From the NCBI GenBank assembly GCA_963921195.1, contig OY992537.1, positions 130,966,694-131,030,693 on the forward strand: 64,000 nucleotides of DNA, in the 5' to 3' direction. Of this stretch, positions 33,375 through 45,189 are shown piece by piece. The stretch is from Pegoplata infirma. Lineage: Eukaryota; Arthropoda; Insecta; Diptera; Anthomyiidae. Position numbers and translations under genes: made by a program. The notes beneath the pieces are model-generated. The model did no database searches. It saw only the letters and a program-made list of their open reading frames with translations, and was not told where the DNA came from. Every line of letters begins with the position of its first letter. The first letter of the stretch is position 1.

Positions 33375-33650
33375 CGCAATTTTTTTAAATAACTATTACA
33401 GCATAATTATTATGAGCAACTTTTTGCTAAATTTCTTATACGTAACTATTAAAAATTAACTTTTAAATATTTATCAATAAATAATAGTTATGGGTAAGAA
33501 ATATATTTTTTTCTTATCCATAACTATTATCATTTCAGAAAAAAAATATTACTTAAAAAATAATAGTTATGAATAAGAAAAAAAATTAAAATTGACTTGT
33601 AATAGTTATGACTTAAGGAATTCGCCATAAAACTTATAATAGTTAAGTCC
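33375..33650. repeat. AATAACTATTATT-rich block, right
   Basis: Same words as 30545-30845, mostly in inverted orientation, with CTTATCCATAACTATTATC. The two blocks bracket the AGGGCAAG and CACTG elements. Confidence 0.55.
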
Positions 33651-34059
33651 TTGCTTGAAATTTTTGCCTATTTTCGCGTGATTCGCATAGGGTTAACCGA
33701 TTTATCTCAAAATGTTACCTTTTTATGTAAAAACGTTTAGCAAATGTGTAAAAGGAGCTAAATTCTAAAATTAGGGTTTCAGAAATTTTTGACCCTTGCA
33801 ACTGTGCAATATTGCAACTTTTTTTTAATAAAATTTTTATTTTTCTATTTCTTTTTATATGATGTGTCGTTGCAAGAAAATACCCGCAATTTATTTTAAT
33901 ATTAATACAATTGCCTCTTTCTATTCACTAAGAAACAAGCAAATAAAGTTTGACATTACGCAATTTTGCAAGACTATAATTTCTGACGTGTAGTTCATTA
34001 GTACAAACAAAATATTTAACTCACTATCATAAATTTCGTTTATTAACTTTGAAAACGTT
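33651..34059. other. No recognisable feature
   Basis: AT-rich sequence with no element ends detected. Confidence 0.35.
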
Positions 34060-34745
34060 GGCAGAACGTTCTTAGCCATGACTTTAAAAGTGGTAAAAAA
34101 CCATTTAATTTTCTAAACAATCATGATTTTTTTTTTTCAGTAATGCAAAAACACTTTTTGAAACGTTTTGAAAGGATTCTTAGCCAGTGTTTTAAAACAT
34201 TTTTAATTTTCTGAACAATTATGAATTCTTTTCTGGCAGTAATTGAAAAACGTTGTTAAATCGTTCTTTTACACAACTAAGAAGTGTTTTTAAACCATTT
34301 CATTTTCTAAGCAATCATATAATTTTTTTACCAGTAGTGCAAAAACGTTTTTTGAAGACGTTGTCAAATCGTTCTAAGCCAGTGTTTTAAAACCGTTTAA
34401 TTTTCCTTACAATCATAAAATTTTTTATACCAGTAATGCAAAAACACTTTTTGAAAACGTTGTCAAAGCGTTTTTTGTCACGACTTTAAAAGAGTTTTAA
34501 AACCATTAAATTGTTTTAACAATCATGAATTTTTTTCTACAAGCAATGCTAAAACGCTTTTTGAAAACGTTGCCAAGACGTTTTTTGGCAGGACTTTAAA
34601 AGTGATTTTAAACCATTTGCGTCCCTAAAAAATCATAATTTTTGTATACAAAGTACTCCTAAAATGCTTTTCGAATACGCTCTCATAGCGTTCTAAAACA
34701 GTGCTGTGATAGTGCTTTTTTTTAGAACCGTCATGAATTTCTGCT
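34060..34745. repeat. Right subterminal tandem repeat (~115 bp x about 6)
   Basis: Each unit contains TTTTGAAAACGTTG, CAAAGCGTTCTTNGCCA, CTTTAAAAGTG, AAACCATTTAATTTTC and ACAATCATGAATTTTTT. It ends near TTTCTGCTTGAG, a possible degenerate partner of the left CAGGCAGAAA at 30046. Confidence 0.75.
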
Positions 34746-35119
34746 TGAGTATATTCAAAATATGCCAACTCAAATTTGACCAAAATGAGTTTCCGATGGC
34801 AAATAGCTCCCCTATGCCAACTGTGGTAAAAATTTCAGAGCAAAAAAATAATTTTTTATCGTTTTACATCCATTTTTGTTATTCTGCTAACTCAAAGTAC
34901 ATATTTTTTTGGTGAAAATAAATGCCAACTCCCATTGTAAATTTCCAAAAAATTAAAATTTTTTTTTTTTTTTAAATTATACCACATATTTTGTTGCATT
35001 TGCCATGCTGAATACGAATCTGGTAAAGATTTTGATATCTAATGGCTACTTTTCGAGATATTGCTATTTTGAAAATGTCGGTAAATAGTGTTTGCAAAAA
35101 AAAAATTGCTTATATATAT

Positions 35120-37430
35120 CGGCCATTCCATGAAAGAACGGCCAAAATTTGACCTCGGGTCATCCGATTGTTATAAAACTTTTTTTTCCAGAACTCTATT
35201 TAGCCATTAAGAGATTTTAGTTTGTGGTTTAGAAAAATTCTGAAAACATTCGATTTTATTCGCGATTTTTATATTTTGAAAAATCAAAAAATTTAAAAAA
35301 ATGGTCAACTTTGTAGATGCATATCTTGGGCAAGTCTTAATGGATATTTGTTTTTGAAAATGAGTTTGAAAGGCAATATTGTCTTATTTTACAATATTGT
35401 TTTACAAAAAATATTTTAAATTCAAAAATGCATTTTGTATGCAATTGCATTTTCTAAATGCATTTTTTAGGTCAAAGGGCCTCTTCGATTTATTTTCTGT
35501 TTTGTATTTAATAAAATATGTAGTTTTTACTAAAGACCTGCATTTATACTTTTTTGGGTCTCGCAGTTTTTATATTTTTAAAATTTTTTTAAAGAAAACG
35601 CTTAGATTTTTTTCACACAAATATTTAAATTATTTTTAAATTTTTGCGTTTTTTTTCGTTATTTTTTAGTTTGATTGTATTAGTACGCCATAGAACGAAA
35701 AAAAGTACTTTATATGAACACTGTGTGTAAATTTTAAACTTTTTTTTAACATGCTGACCTCTTGCGCATCCCGAATTCGGCTTTTTCGAATTTGAAAATG
35801 CTTGCCCCCCTAAATGATGGAGATTTAGGACCCTTTTACGGGAAAAATAACAAAAACCTTTTTGGACAAAAAAAAAACACTTAGCTACCAGCAACTAAAG
35901 ATAGCAATCTTAGTGCATTATCAAAAAAAAAAAAAAAAAATCTGTTGTAAAAAAATTGACTAAAGTCATGTTTAAACAGTATTTAACTCACAAGTAGATT
36001 TAATAAATTGTTCAACTTATTTCACACTACTTTGAAAAACCACAAATATTTTTATTGGCGTTTTTCGCGAAAACGCGAATTGATCTAAAAAAAACTGAGA
36101 GACACGTGTATTTTATTTTCAGCTCTACTGTCAGAATTTTTCGGTCTGGTCCATGTGTACAAAAGTGTGATTGTGACACAGTAATTTTCACTTGCAGAAT
36201 TATTTTTTTTCGCGAAAAATATATTTTTATGTTTTTTTTTTTTTTTTAAATTAATACAATTACACCTGAGTACTCATTTAGTAATATTATAATAAGAGGA
36301 GATTAAGTGATGAGAAGTATTCGCGAAAAAAATTTTTAACTTGGTCAAATTAACAAATTATGTAGGTACACTTTGCGGACTTTCCTTGTAAATTACAGGA
36401 AAACCCAACGATAGAATTCAATTCTGATGGCGAATACAGGAGGTCAATATATATAAAAATTAGTGGTTCTGGTTTCCGGGTCACAACCTTTTTACATTTT
36501 TTAAATGTATAATAAGAGTATAACACTGTAATTTTTATTTGCGGAAATTTGATTTTTAGCGAAATTTTTTTATTGTATTTTGTAATTTTGATATTTATGT
36601 TTAAAAATGTCTAAAATGCAAAAGATGACAGAAAAAAAACTTCCGAAAAAAAATATTTTTTCTCTCAAAAAAAAAAAAAAATACAGCATCTTTTAATGTT
36701 AAATATATTTATTCGAGTTTTTTAAATATAAAAATATCGTTTTATGGCACATTAGCATACAAATTGCAAAAGTCGCGGATATCGCGAAACGGCTAACAAA
36801 TTATTAAATTTAGCATACTCGAATTTGGTTTACCTTGCTGGTATAATTTTTGACTTATACAATCCAATTTAAATAAAAATGAAAAAAAAAATCGAAAAAT
36901 TGTGAACAAATTTCAAGTTTTGTATGGAAAAAAATTAAGTGATTTTTAAAAAAAAATAATTTAAATATTTTAACTGCGAGACCCAAAATACTATAAATGC
37001 AGGTCTTCAGTAAAAATGTTATATTTTGATTAACATGAAAGATAAAAAAAATCGAAGAGGCCCTTAGACTTAAAAAATGCATTTTAAAAATGCAATTGCA
37101 TAAAAAATGCATTCCGCAGTTCAAATTTTTTTTTCTACTTTAATATTGTAAAAGTAGACGATATTGGCAATTAAACTCGTTTAAAACGATAAAAATGCAT
37201 GAAGAATTGGCTGAGATATTAATTTACAAAGTTACCCACTTTTTCCAATTTTTTGATATTTCAAAAAATTAAAAACGCGAATAAAATCGAGGGTTTTATA
37301 AATTTCTATAAACTGAAAACTGAATTCTCTTAATGGCTCCATAGAGTTCCTACAAAAAAAGTTTTGTGATATTCAGACGACCCAAGGTCAAAAAATGCCC
37401 ATTTTTGGCCGGTCTTTCCTGGAATGGCCG
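35120..37430. mobile_element. CGGCCATTCCA-ended foldback element
   Basis: The ends are CGGCCATTCCATGAAAGAAC and its imperfect inverse ending GGAATGGCCG, with ATAT on both sides (35116-35119 and 37431-37434). Inverted arms extend over about 500 bp. The middle (35640-36860) is unique AT-rich sequence. Superfamily unknown. Compare the element at 58250. Confidence 0.75.
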
Positions 37431-37954
37431 ATATGTAACTTTTAAACCATTTATCAGATTAAAACATTATGAGTGGGGCAAATAAAGTCAATGATATAAG
37501 CTTTCAAAATAGTTTGGAGTGACCCTAATATAATACAGCGTGAGTTACTCAGTGCCAAATTTGACAACCCTGAGATTAAAAGGCTTTCGGAGCTAGTAAC
37601 TTTTAAAAATATGCAAAGATTTTTAATTTTTTTTATTTTTTGCAATTACCGTACTAAAGATAACAAAATCCAAAAAAAAAAAAATAATAAAAATTTTTCA
37701 AAAAAAAAAAAATTATTTTTATTTTCCGACAAAATATGCCAACTCTAAAAAAATATTTGTTTTTTGATACAGTAACAAATGCCATCTCTGAAAAATACGC
37801 AAACAAGTGCAAAATATGAAATTTTTGGCATAGGTAAAAATTATTTAGAATATATAAACCATCTTATGGAAGGTACATTGTTTATTTTTACAATAATATG
37901 CGAAATAGCTAGTTTTTTAGCTCTCCTGAAAAGTAAGCTTTTTAGAGTTGGCAT

Positions 37955-39039
37955 TAGAGTTTTTCTTTTCCCGGACTTTTTCATTTCCCGGGAAAGCGGG
38001 ATTCATTTTTAAATTTCCCGGGATCCCGGGAATTCCCGCAAAAAGTAAAAACCCAAATTTTTTGTCAAAAAAATGTATAAAAACCTTATGAATGCGATTA
38101 CAGTATTTATAATGTTTATTACCACCATAAAAATCTTATTTAGGACCTCTAAAACAAAAAAAAAAATAAGTTTCGAGAAAAAAATAAAAATTTTTGGTAC
38201 ACAGTTTTTATAAAAAAAAATCGGCTCAAATATGTCAAAGTCTTTTTAAAAGTATTTTTAAGGGAATATGTTCCTTCACCTCACTTTATCTGTTTTAATA
38301 ATAAAAATTGATCATTTATTCTTATTCATCTCAGTTAATTATTACAATTGGTTCTCAAAGTTTTGCCTCTAAAACACAATATTGGTATTCAGAGTCTTAC
38401 TTGCCAGCCCTGGCACTGGTGGTAAAAGAGCACTTTTTAAAATTATCTTTCAAAATACATGTATTTTTGAAAGAAGTACATGTATTCCTGATTCCTGATT
38501 CAAAGGAATTTCTCAATTATGTCTCTGAAACTGAATGTAACTGTTTCAGAAAAATGAAATTATAAGAAAATTTACATCAAAAAGTTATTAAAAAAAAATT
38601 AAAAATTCTGCTTTCTAAAAGAAAAACTTGTTAATTTCAGAGTCATTCCTTGCACAAATTTTATATCAATTTATCGATTTAAAAAGAATCATGTCCAGAG
38701 ACATAAATATTTTCTATAGAAACAAAAAGAAAATTTTTCAGCTTCTAAAAAAAGGATCAGGTTCCGATAATTATATTCTATCTATTTAGATCTAATTTAG
38801 AAGGTATCTCTTGGAATACTTTTTAAGCCCTCCTGGTCCCTGCGTACGTTTCTGCCATCAATTATCAACAATTTTAATAAAATCTCTAAAAAATCACATA
38901 TAAAATAATCAATAGAAGTCGAAAAAACAACAATTTCAAAGAAATTAAAATTCCCGGGAATTCCCTCTCTATTTCCCGGGATTTCGGGATCGAAAATTTA
39001 CGGGAATTCCCGTACCGGGAATTCCCGTGAAAAACTCTA
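37955..39039. mobile_element. hAT-like element with TAGAGTTTTTC ends
   Basis: The ends TAGAGTTTTTC and GAAAAACTCTA are flanked by the perfect duplication GTTGGCAT (37947-37954 and 39040-39047). Both subterminal regions are dense in CCCGGGAATTCCCGG words, very unlike the surrounding base composition. About 1.1 kb; no coding capacity. Confidence 0.85.
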
Positions 39040-39084
39040 GTTGGCATTTATTGAATACAGTTCGACGATATTTAAAATATAAAA

Positions 39085-39185
39085 ATCGCAAAAAAAAATC
39101 AAATAATAACAATTATACCAAAAGCAAATGAAATTTGACATATTCCTTAACAAAACTTGCTTGTTTCAGCTCAGTGCTAGATTTT
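39085..39185. repeat. Fragment of the CACAGTG-TIR element
   Basis: ACCAAAAGCAAATGAAATTTG and TCAGTGCTAGATTTTTT match the left arm at 44455-44525. Truncated; it lies directly beside the next element. Confidence 0.6.
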
Positions 39186-39202
39186 TTACAATCAATTAAT
39201 TA

Positions 39203-40390
39203 CACTGCGTGACAAAACTAACCACTATTTTAGAAAACAAGAGGTACGACCATCATTTCTATATATTTCGGACATGCTGAATCGAATGGCGTACTCCGTT
39301 TTTTGATGTATGGTACAGTTTTCTTGCAAAATGTCATTAAAGATTGGCTGATTTTCAGTTGCTTTTTTAACAAACAAATTTCCAAAGCGAATGATTTTAA
39401 AATTTTATGGCATGGAAAACAAAGATATAACTTGTAGCAATATTTCTTATGTAAATTTGGTTTAAAGCTTTTCATCTTAAGCCCTTAAATTCGCGGATTT
39501 CTGCATTTTTTTTTAAGTTTTCGCGAAATTAACCCCTAAATTGGTCTCTGAAAAAAAACTTGCATTTTGTGGATCATAAAGGCATCCATGACACTACGAA
39601 TAGTGAAAAAAAAGGATCTATGTTATATGGACCATCATGATGAAAATCGCGAAAAACCGTTTTTTTTTTATATGGCAGCATCACTTTAGGAGATGATTTG
39701 AGGCTTCATCTTTTAGTATATAATGTGGGAACCTTAAACAATGAACTGACCCAAAATTTGTCCAAAAAACTTTTTAGTTGCAAAAGTTATCTTAACAAAA
39801 ACTATAATTATTGTATGGCAAACACTGAAATAGTAGTTTTTGTTAAGATAAATTTTGCAAATGAAAACTTTTTTGGCCAAATTTTTGGTCAGTTAGTTGT
39901 TTAAGGTTCCCACATTATATACTAAAAGATGGAGCCTTAAATCATCTTGTAAAGTGATGCTGTCATATACAGAAAAGGGTTTTCGCGATTTTCATCATGA
40001 TGGTCCATATAACATAGCTGTTTTTTTGTCCACTTTTCATATTGTTAGGGATGCCTTTTTGATTCACTAAAAGCAAGTTTAATATCAAACACCAATTTGG
40101 CTATTAATTTCGCAAAAACCTTAAAAACTGAAGAAATTCGCGAATTTAAGGGCTTAAGATCAAAAGCTTTAAACTCAATTTGCATAAGAAATATTGCTAC
40201 AAGTCATATCTTTGTTTTCTAGGCCATAAAATTTGTAAATACTGGCTCGTAATCAGCAAATCTTTAACGACATTTTGCAAGAAAACTGTACCATACATCG
40301 AAAAACGCAGTACGCCATTCGAATCAGCATGTCCGAAATATATAGAAATGATGGTCGTCACTCTTGTTTATTTTTTAGTGTTCCGCAGTG
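39203..40390. mobile_element. CACTGCG-ended foldback element
   Basis: The ends are CACTGCG and CGCAGTG, with TTA on both sides (39200-39202 and 40391-40393). Inverted arms of about 500 bp include ATATTTCGGACATGCTGA and GCCCTTAAATTCGCG. The centre is near 39800. The TWA duplication and CACTG start resemble the 31874 element. Frames on both arms are mirror images, not genes. Confidence 0.78.
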
Positions 40391-40404
40391 TTATTATAAT
40401 AATA

Positions 40405-40490
40405 ATTGCTTCAAAACTGTATTAGTGGAGTATAGTTAATTTTTGTAATTGCATTTAAATAACAATCATACACAACGGTGCACAGTGGTA
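40405..40490 (+). repeat. Dispersed repeat R, copy 1
   Basis: AAAACTGTATTAGTGGAGTA... AACAATCATACACAACGGTG CACAGTGG. Also found inverted at 44836-44952 and direct at 45105-45188, always beside CACAGTG or CACTGCG elements. Confidence 0.65.
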
Positions 40491-40621
40491 TTTTTAATAA
40501 TTTGTATATTCAATAAGTACTTCGAAAATCATATTTGCTTTCTCACTAATTGTAAGTTGAGATTATTTAGAATATGAATATTTGATGTTTGCATGCTAAC
40601 AGTATTACCTTATTTTCTAAA

Positions 40622-40671
40622 GAATTCTGATGACGGGGGAATTGGAACACCCCCGAAACGATCGTCAATTC
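40622..40671 (+). ncRNA. Hammerhead-ribozyme-like fold (candidate)
   Basis: In order: GAATT (half of stem I), CTGATGA, a GGGGG/CCCCC helix with a 10-base loop, GAAA, a very short ACG/CGT helix, GTC and AATTC (other half of stem I, perfectly complementary). All core residues of the CUGANGA...GAAA...UH hammerhead are present. The first stem II pair is C/C or has a bulged C, which would weaken activity. CTGAAGATG...GAAAC words are also common in repeats for other reasons, so this is tentative. Confidence 0.3.
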
Positions 40672-40689
40672 ATTCCAGAAAATTGTCAA

Positions 40690-41162
40690 AAAATTTTTTT
40701 AAAAAGTTTTAAATTTTTTTACAAAAAAAAAAACAAAAAACTTGTTTTTCAAACTTTACCAAACATATTTATGTCTCTAAAATATAGGAAAATGTTATAA
40801 AGACGATAACAAACTTTCATATACAAATACAAAAAACTATACACTAAACGAGAATTAAAAAAACTATGAGAATTTAAAAAAAAATAAAAAAAACTATTAA
40901 ATTTTTATTAAATTATTTACTTAAATTGTTTTTAAAACTTTTAAGTAAATTTTTAATTGCGTCAATTAAAAAATTACTCAATTTTTGTTTTTAAATTTAA
41001 ACAAGTGATTACTCAAATTTGTTTCCTCCATATTTTTTTCTGTGTAGCATATGAAATTTTATTACAGATTATGTTAGTTGGCACCCGTACAAACAATTTA
41101 AGCCCAATTTGAAAAAAATCGTTAGTGGTGTTTTTGAGATAATAATATTTTCATCTTATTGG
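40690..41162. other. No recognisable feature
   Basis: A- and T-run rich; no element ends seen. Confidence 0.35.
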
Positions 41163-41285
41163 ATGTAGAGTATTCAAAACCGAAACCGAAAACCGGTTAA
41201 CCGGTTTTTTCATTTTTAGAAACTCGACCGGTTTCGAATAGTTTTGAATTTTAACCGGTTAACCGGTTTTTATAAAAAGGTTTAA
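41163..41285. repeat. CCGGTTAACCGG block, possible hAT end
   Basis: GTAGAGTATTCAAAACCG is followed by two AACCGGTTAACCGGTTTTT blocks in inverted order. The start TAGAG recalls hAT ends, but no opposite end was found. Confidence 0.45.
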
Positions 41286-41384
41286 TATAATGAGTTAATC
41301 AGTTTGTGGATATGTTGGTATGTCAATATCAATATATCAACTAGTTCCGGATGTCCGTCTCTTCCTTTAACATTGAAATCAATG

Positions 41385-41600
41385 TATCGTCGGTGCGCCA
41401 ACCAGAACTGGTATGTGTTTTTCAAAATTTTTTGGATAGGCTTACAAATCAGCTTTATTTTGACCATTCGGGGTGCTTAAAAATAATATTTCTTTCATAA
41501 TTTCTTTCATAATTTCTTTCATAATTTCTTTCATTCTTTCATAATCATTAATTTACATTTAAAAAAACAGCGCTAAAGTACCAAATTTCGCTGTTATTAA
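41385..41600. repeat. Partial TATCGTCGGTGCGCC element
   Basis: TATCGTCGGTGCGCCAACCAG and the following CAAAATTTTTTGGA match the left half of 55213-55473. The middle has a slipped TTTCATAATTTC tandem (41490-41540). The right inverted end is missing. Confidence 0.65.
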
Positions 41601-41689
41601 AGACTAAAATTAACTCAATGGCAAAGACCCCGCCCTGACTTTAAGTGAAATAAAAAATATTTTTTTTTTGTCGAAAAATCTTAAATTCG

Positions 41690-41850
41690 AAAACATTTTT
41701 TTCTTTACGATTAGTAAAATGTCTCATTCTCAGAACAGGAGCATTTTAAATAGGAAACATTTAACAGAATCTATAAGTTATACTTCCAGAATTAATTTTC
41801 TATAAGAAATACCTCTATAAATAAATTTATTTTTCTATAAAAAGTTTTGA
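41690..41850. repeat. Degenerate minisatellite, array 4
   Basis: Short block similar to 26000-26130 in inverted order: TAAAATGTCTCATTCTCAGA and AATTTTCTATAAGAAAT. Confidence 0.5.
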
Positions 41851-41926
41851 AAAAATGTTTATGAAATAAAAAAGTACAATTTTTATGAAAATATGCAACT
41901 ACTTTTTAAACTAGAGACTAAACTTA

Positions 41927-42974
41927 GTAAAACTGCATTTACAGTTTTTCCTTTCGTGATCCTGTTTCCTTTTAAAAGGACTTCAAAGTTTTAGAGAATT
42001 AAATTTTAAAAACTGATTTATTTTAAATATTTGCACTTGTCCTAGGATGCCACTAGTGATAGCAAATAAAAGTGGAGGATCTCCCCTAAGTTTATTATTT
42101 TATTGTTTTTACACTCAGAAAATTATGTAAGTTACTACATGTTAGTTGTTTGTATATTTTACAGTAGTTAGTTATTTTCAACTAAAAAGGCAGTTGTTTT
42201 TGTATGAAAAATGTCAAACAACTATTTCTGTTAGTTATTTTAATTAGTTTTTTTGAATAACTAACAAAAAAGTACTGTGATGTAGTAACAGTTATTTAAA
42301 GTAGTTAATTTAATTTTTTTTATCTCTGAAAAGTTTTTTTCCAAAAAATAAATTTTTCGTTTTTTTATTTTTCACAACTTTAAAAAAAAAAAAAAAAAAA
42401 CTTTGAAAAAATTTGGTCTTCATTTTTTTCTGAAAAATTTTTTGACAAAAAAAAAAAATATTTGTAGATTTTTTATTTTTACTACATTTTAGTTGTTTCG
42501 AATACAAATGTAAGTAGTTTTTACTACATAAGTCAGTTGTTATTTGTCAGTTAAAATAACTAACATTGTTAGTTGATTTAACTGAAAAAGTAGTTGACCC
42601 CAAAACAACTTACAAAGTAGTTATTTTAACTGACATTTTCAGTTGATTTTACTAACATAATTTTTTTAGTGTACATATCAGGAAAAAGGATGTAAGTTAC
42701 GTTTTTTCAAAAAGTTATTCTTCAAAATCATTCCAAATTTTTAACATAATATTTTCATAAATTTTTTAAAGTACTTTATTCATATCCTTTTATCCTGATA
42801 TGGCAAAATAAAAAATGGAAAATCAATGGGAGATTCTCCTCTTTAATTTGCCATCACCAGTGGAATTCAAGGACAAGTACAATTATTTCAGAAATATTTT
42901 ACAAAATGCATCCTTTCAAGTCCCTTTAAAAGGAATCAGGATCACGAAATGAAAAACTGTAAATGCAGTTTTAC
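41927..42974. mobile_element. TIR element (AACTGCATTTACAGTTTTTC arms)
   Basis: Arms of about 170 bp are inverted: AACTGCATTTACAGTTTTTC ... GGAGGATCTCCC and its partner GGGAGATTCTCC ... GAAAAACTGTAAATGCAGTT. The left arm is interrupted by the TA-flanked MITE at 42112. Target duplication not resolved. Confidence 0.65.
42112..42671. mobile_element. TA-flanked MITE, CACTCAGAAAATTATGT end
   Basis: The left end CACTCAGAAAATTATGT and right end ACATAATTTTTTTAGTG are flanked by TA (42110-42111 and 42672-42673). The interior repeats TAGTTATTTTAACTNA and AACTAACA words. TA targets suggest Tc1/mariner-type mobilisation. Same style as 45967 and 63414. Confidence 0.75.
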
Positions 42975-43023
42975 TCCATTTGATCTTTACTTTCAGACGT
43001 ATATCATCCGGTTCATGTTTAAT

Positions 43024-43345
43024 ATTGGCTGTCGGACGGTGATATTGAGGAACGGGTGAGAAAGCAACGATTGCTTTATATTTCTGTAAATGGGTCATTC
43101 GAAAAACAATGGGACTTAAGCCCTAAAGTCGTTCATTGGATTTATATATAAAGTGGAGCGTTTAATTCTGCTGTATGGAATCATTGCCACCTGCTTTGGA
43201 GACAAAAAGGAACTGTGTCTTTATCACGCAGGTACAGAGAATGGCGTCGATATGCATCACTCGTGCTCTTCGTATTGCACTTACGGCTGCTTTAGAAGTC
43301 CTCCTACAAATGATACCATTGGACATATTGGGTTGGCAGTACACT
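43024..43345 (+). pseudogene. Non-LTR retrotransposon reverse-transcriptase remnant
   Basis: Three successive frames give the C-terminal part of a Jockey/I/LOA/R1-like pol. Frame 1, near 43030-43065: DIEERVRK. Frame 2, near 43062-43121: KATIALYFCKWVIRKTMGLK. The third part, near 43120-43345, carries HWIY, then ILLYGIIA, then QRMASICITRALR and TAALEVLLQMIPLDIL. These are the familiar KATxALW..C.....K.WGL.P, W.Y....RPIL.YG..VW and QR.A...ITGA.R..PT.ALE..L...PL.L motifs of that region. At least two frameshifts, a stop after HWIYI and loss of upstream domains make it a dead fragment. It lies just after the right arm of the 41927-42974 element. Clade assignment is not possible from this length. 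Confidence 0.8.
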
Positions 43346-44413
43346 CAAAAAAGTATAGTTGTAGCGATCATAAAATAGTAGCCGTGATCATATTCAAATC
43401 AAATCTATTTTCTTTGTTAGCTTACTGACAATGTGATTGTAAATCATTACAATAAATATATCACACTGATTTAAAAGTATCTGAATATGTTGGCAATATC
43501 ATTCAGATCAAATCTTCACACCTCTTGTAAAAATAATAAAAAAAAATCGTATTTTTAATTTTCAGCTTGATTAATATTTTGAAAGTACTTTATTATAAAA
43601 GACAACAACAAAAAAAAGAAATGTATTTAAAAATCAACAAAAACAACAGCGAAAAATGAAAAATAACAATATTGACGCATTCACTAATACACTCAAATAA
43701 TGGTGTTAGTAAAATAATATATTGTGAACTTAAACAATACTCGTTCTAACTCATACAAAGGCAATAAAATTATCAAAAAAAATAAATTTATTTTTTTTTT
43801 GTTATTTTGAGGCAAAAGAAAATTTTTAAAAAGTTCACTTTTGGCTGATGATAGATAGAGGATAGATATTTTGCTCGTACTATTATTGAGTAAAAATAAC
43901 ACAATATAGAATTTTCATTCTTCATCTTGATCTTTTTGTTTTTAGCATCTTTTCGGTATGTATTGTATGGTATTGTACGGTGTGGTATGAACAAATTTCA
44001 AAAAAAAAAAAAACATTAACAAAAGAATCACACACAATTTACTTGTGCTACTTTCAGAGGTGCTCATATGTGGGTTGAGACCTGAAAACTTTTTGTTATA
44101 GTTTTTAATTTCTTTTTTTTTTGTTTTTCGTGAATACTTTTAAGACCCAGAAAAATATATTATATGTAGTTTCAGTACCTATAAACATATTTATATTATT
44201 TTAAGCATTTATGGAAATTCATTTCAATTTAGCTAAATTTAAAATAATGTAAAATACAAATTTTTATTGGTTGGCATCAACAAATATAGTAAACATACGT
44301 ACATTTTTGTATAAACAAATTTTAAAATTATTTGTTTAAATATTAATATCATTAAAGCTTGTTTAAATTTTGAATTAATTAATTTGTCGATATGTTAATT
44401 GGTTATTTTTTAA
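43346..44413. other. AT-rich DNA, no clear element
   Basis: Starts with a possible TA-flanked end (CACTCAAAAAAGTATAG at 43343). Contains CAACAAAAACAACAGC-type simple sequence (43600-43660) and long T-runs. No supported gene. Confidence 0.35.
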
Positions 44414-44415
44414 TA

Positions 44416-45080
44416 ACACAGTGCAACAACTGAAATAGGAATAGGATGAAACCAAAAGCAAATAAATGACATTTTCCATAACAAGACCCTAAAGGTGTTT
44501 TTCAGTTTAGTGCTAGATTTTTTTTGAAGTTGGGGAACACTTCAACAAAGATAGAAAGTCGAATTTTCCGAATCGGAATGGATAACACCAAGAGCAAATG
44601 AAAGTTGACATTTTACATAACAAAAGTTTTTTACCCAAATTTAAAGTTAGTGATTTTAAAGCATTGAAGTTTTTGTTTACTAAATATGCCATATTTTAGG
44701 GGCCCCTGGCGGTGCCCTTATTGGGCATGTGGGTTCCAGCGTCCAAACTTCAGCTCAAAATTACGTTAGCTATAACCGGTATGAATTACGCTGCAATCGG
44801 TCCAGTACCTATTTACTGAATAGCCAAATAATTAAAAATAAACCACTGTGCACCGTTGTGTATGATTAATATTTAATGGCATTTTCAAAATTAAGCATAC
44901 TCCACTTACACAGTTCTAAAGTAATTATTATTATAATTGTAATAAAAGTTCACCAACTTTAAATGCGTTAAAAATCTAGCACTGAACTAAAAGAAAACCT
45001 TGAGGGGTTTGTTGTGGAATATAACAACTATCATTTGCTTTTGATTTCATCCCATTTCGATTTTGATTGTTGCACTGTGT
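44416..45080. mobile_element. CACAGTG-TIR element, most complete copy
   Basis: The ends ACACAGTGCAACAACTGAAA and CGATTTTGATTGTTGCACTG (then TGT) are flanked by TA (44414-44415 and 45081-45082). Inverted arms run about 110 bp (CAAAAGCAAAT, CAGTGCTAGATTTTT). It contains an inverted copy of repeat R and a GC-richer block (44695-44800). Fragments occur at 1-127 and 39085-39185. Confidence 0.7.
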
Positions 45081-45188
45081 TATTATAACTATTATTACAA
45101 TTATAATTATGTACTTGAAAACTGTATAAGAGGCGCATACTTAACTTTGTAATTGCATTTATATAACAATCATACGAAACGATGCATA
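44836..45188. repeat. Repeat R copies 2 (inverted) and 3 (direct)
   Basis: 44836-44952 reads ACCACTGTGCACCGTTGTG..., the inverse of 40405-40490. 45105-45188 reads AAAACTGTATAAGAGGCGCA in direct order. They straddle the right arm of the 44416 element. Confidence 0.6.
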
Positions 45189-45189
45189 G

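Larger units (their letters stand above)
34755..39049. mobile_element. ATGCCAACTC-ended composite element
   Basis: ATGCCAACTC at the left (about 34760) and GAGTTGGCAT at the right (37945-37954, with GTTGGCAT duplicated again at 39040-39047). The word recurs internally (34813, 34923, 37737). It hosts two complete elements (35120-37430 and 37955-39039). No target duplication was found, so the boundary is tentative. Confidence 0.45.
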
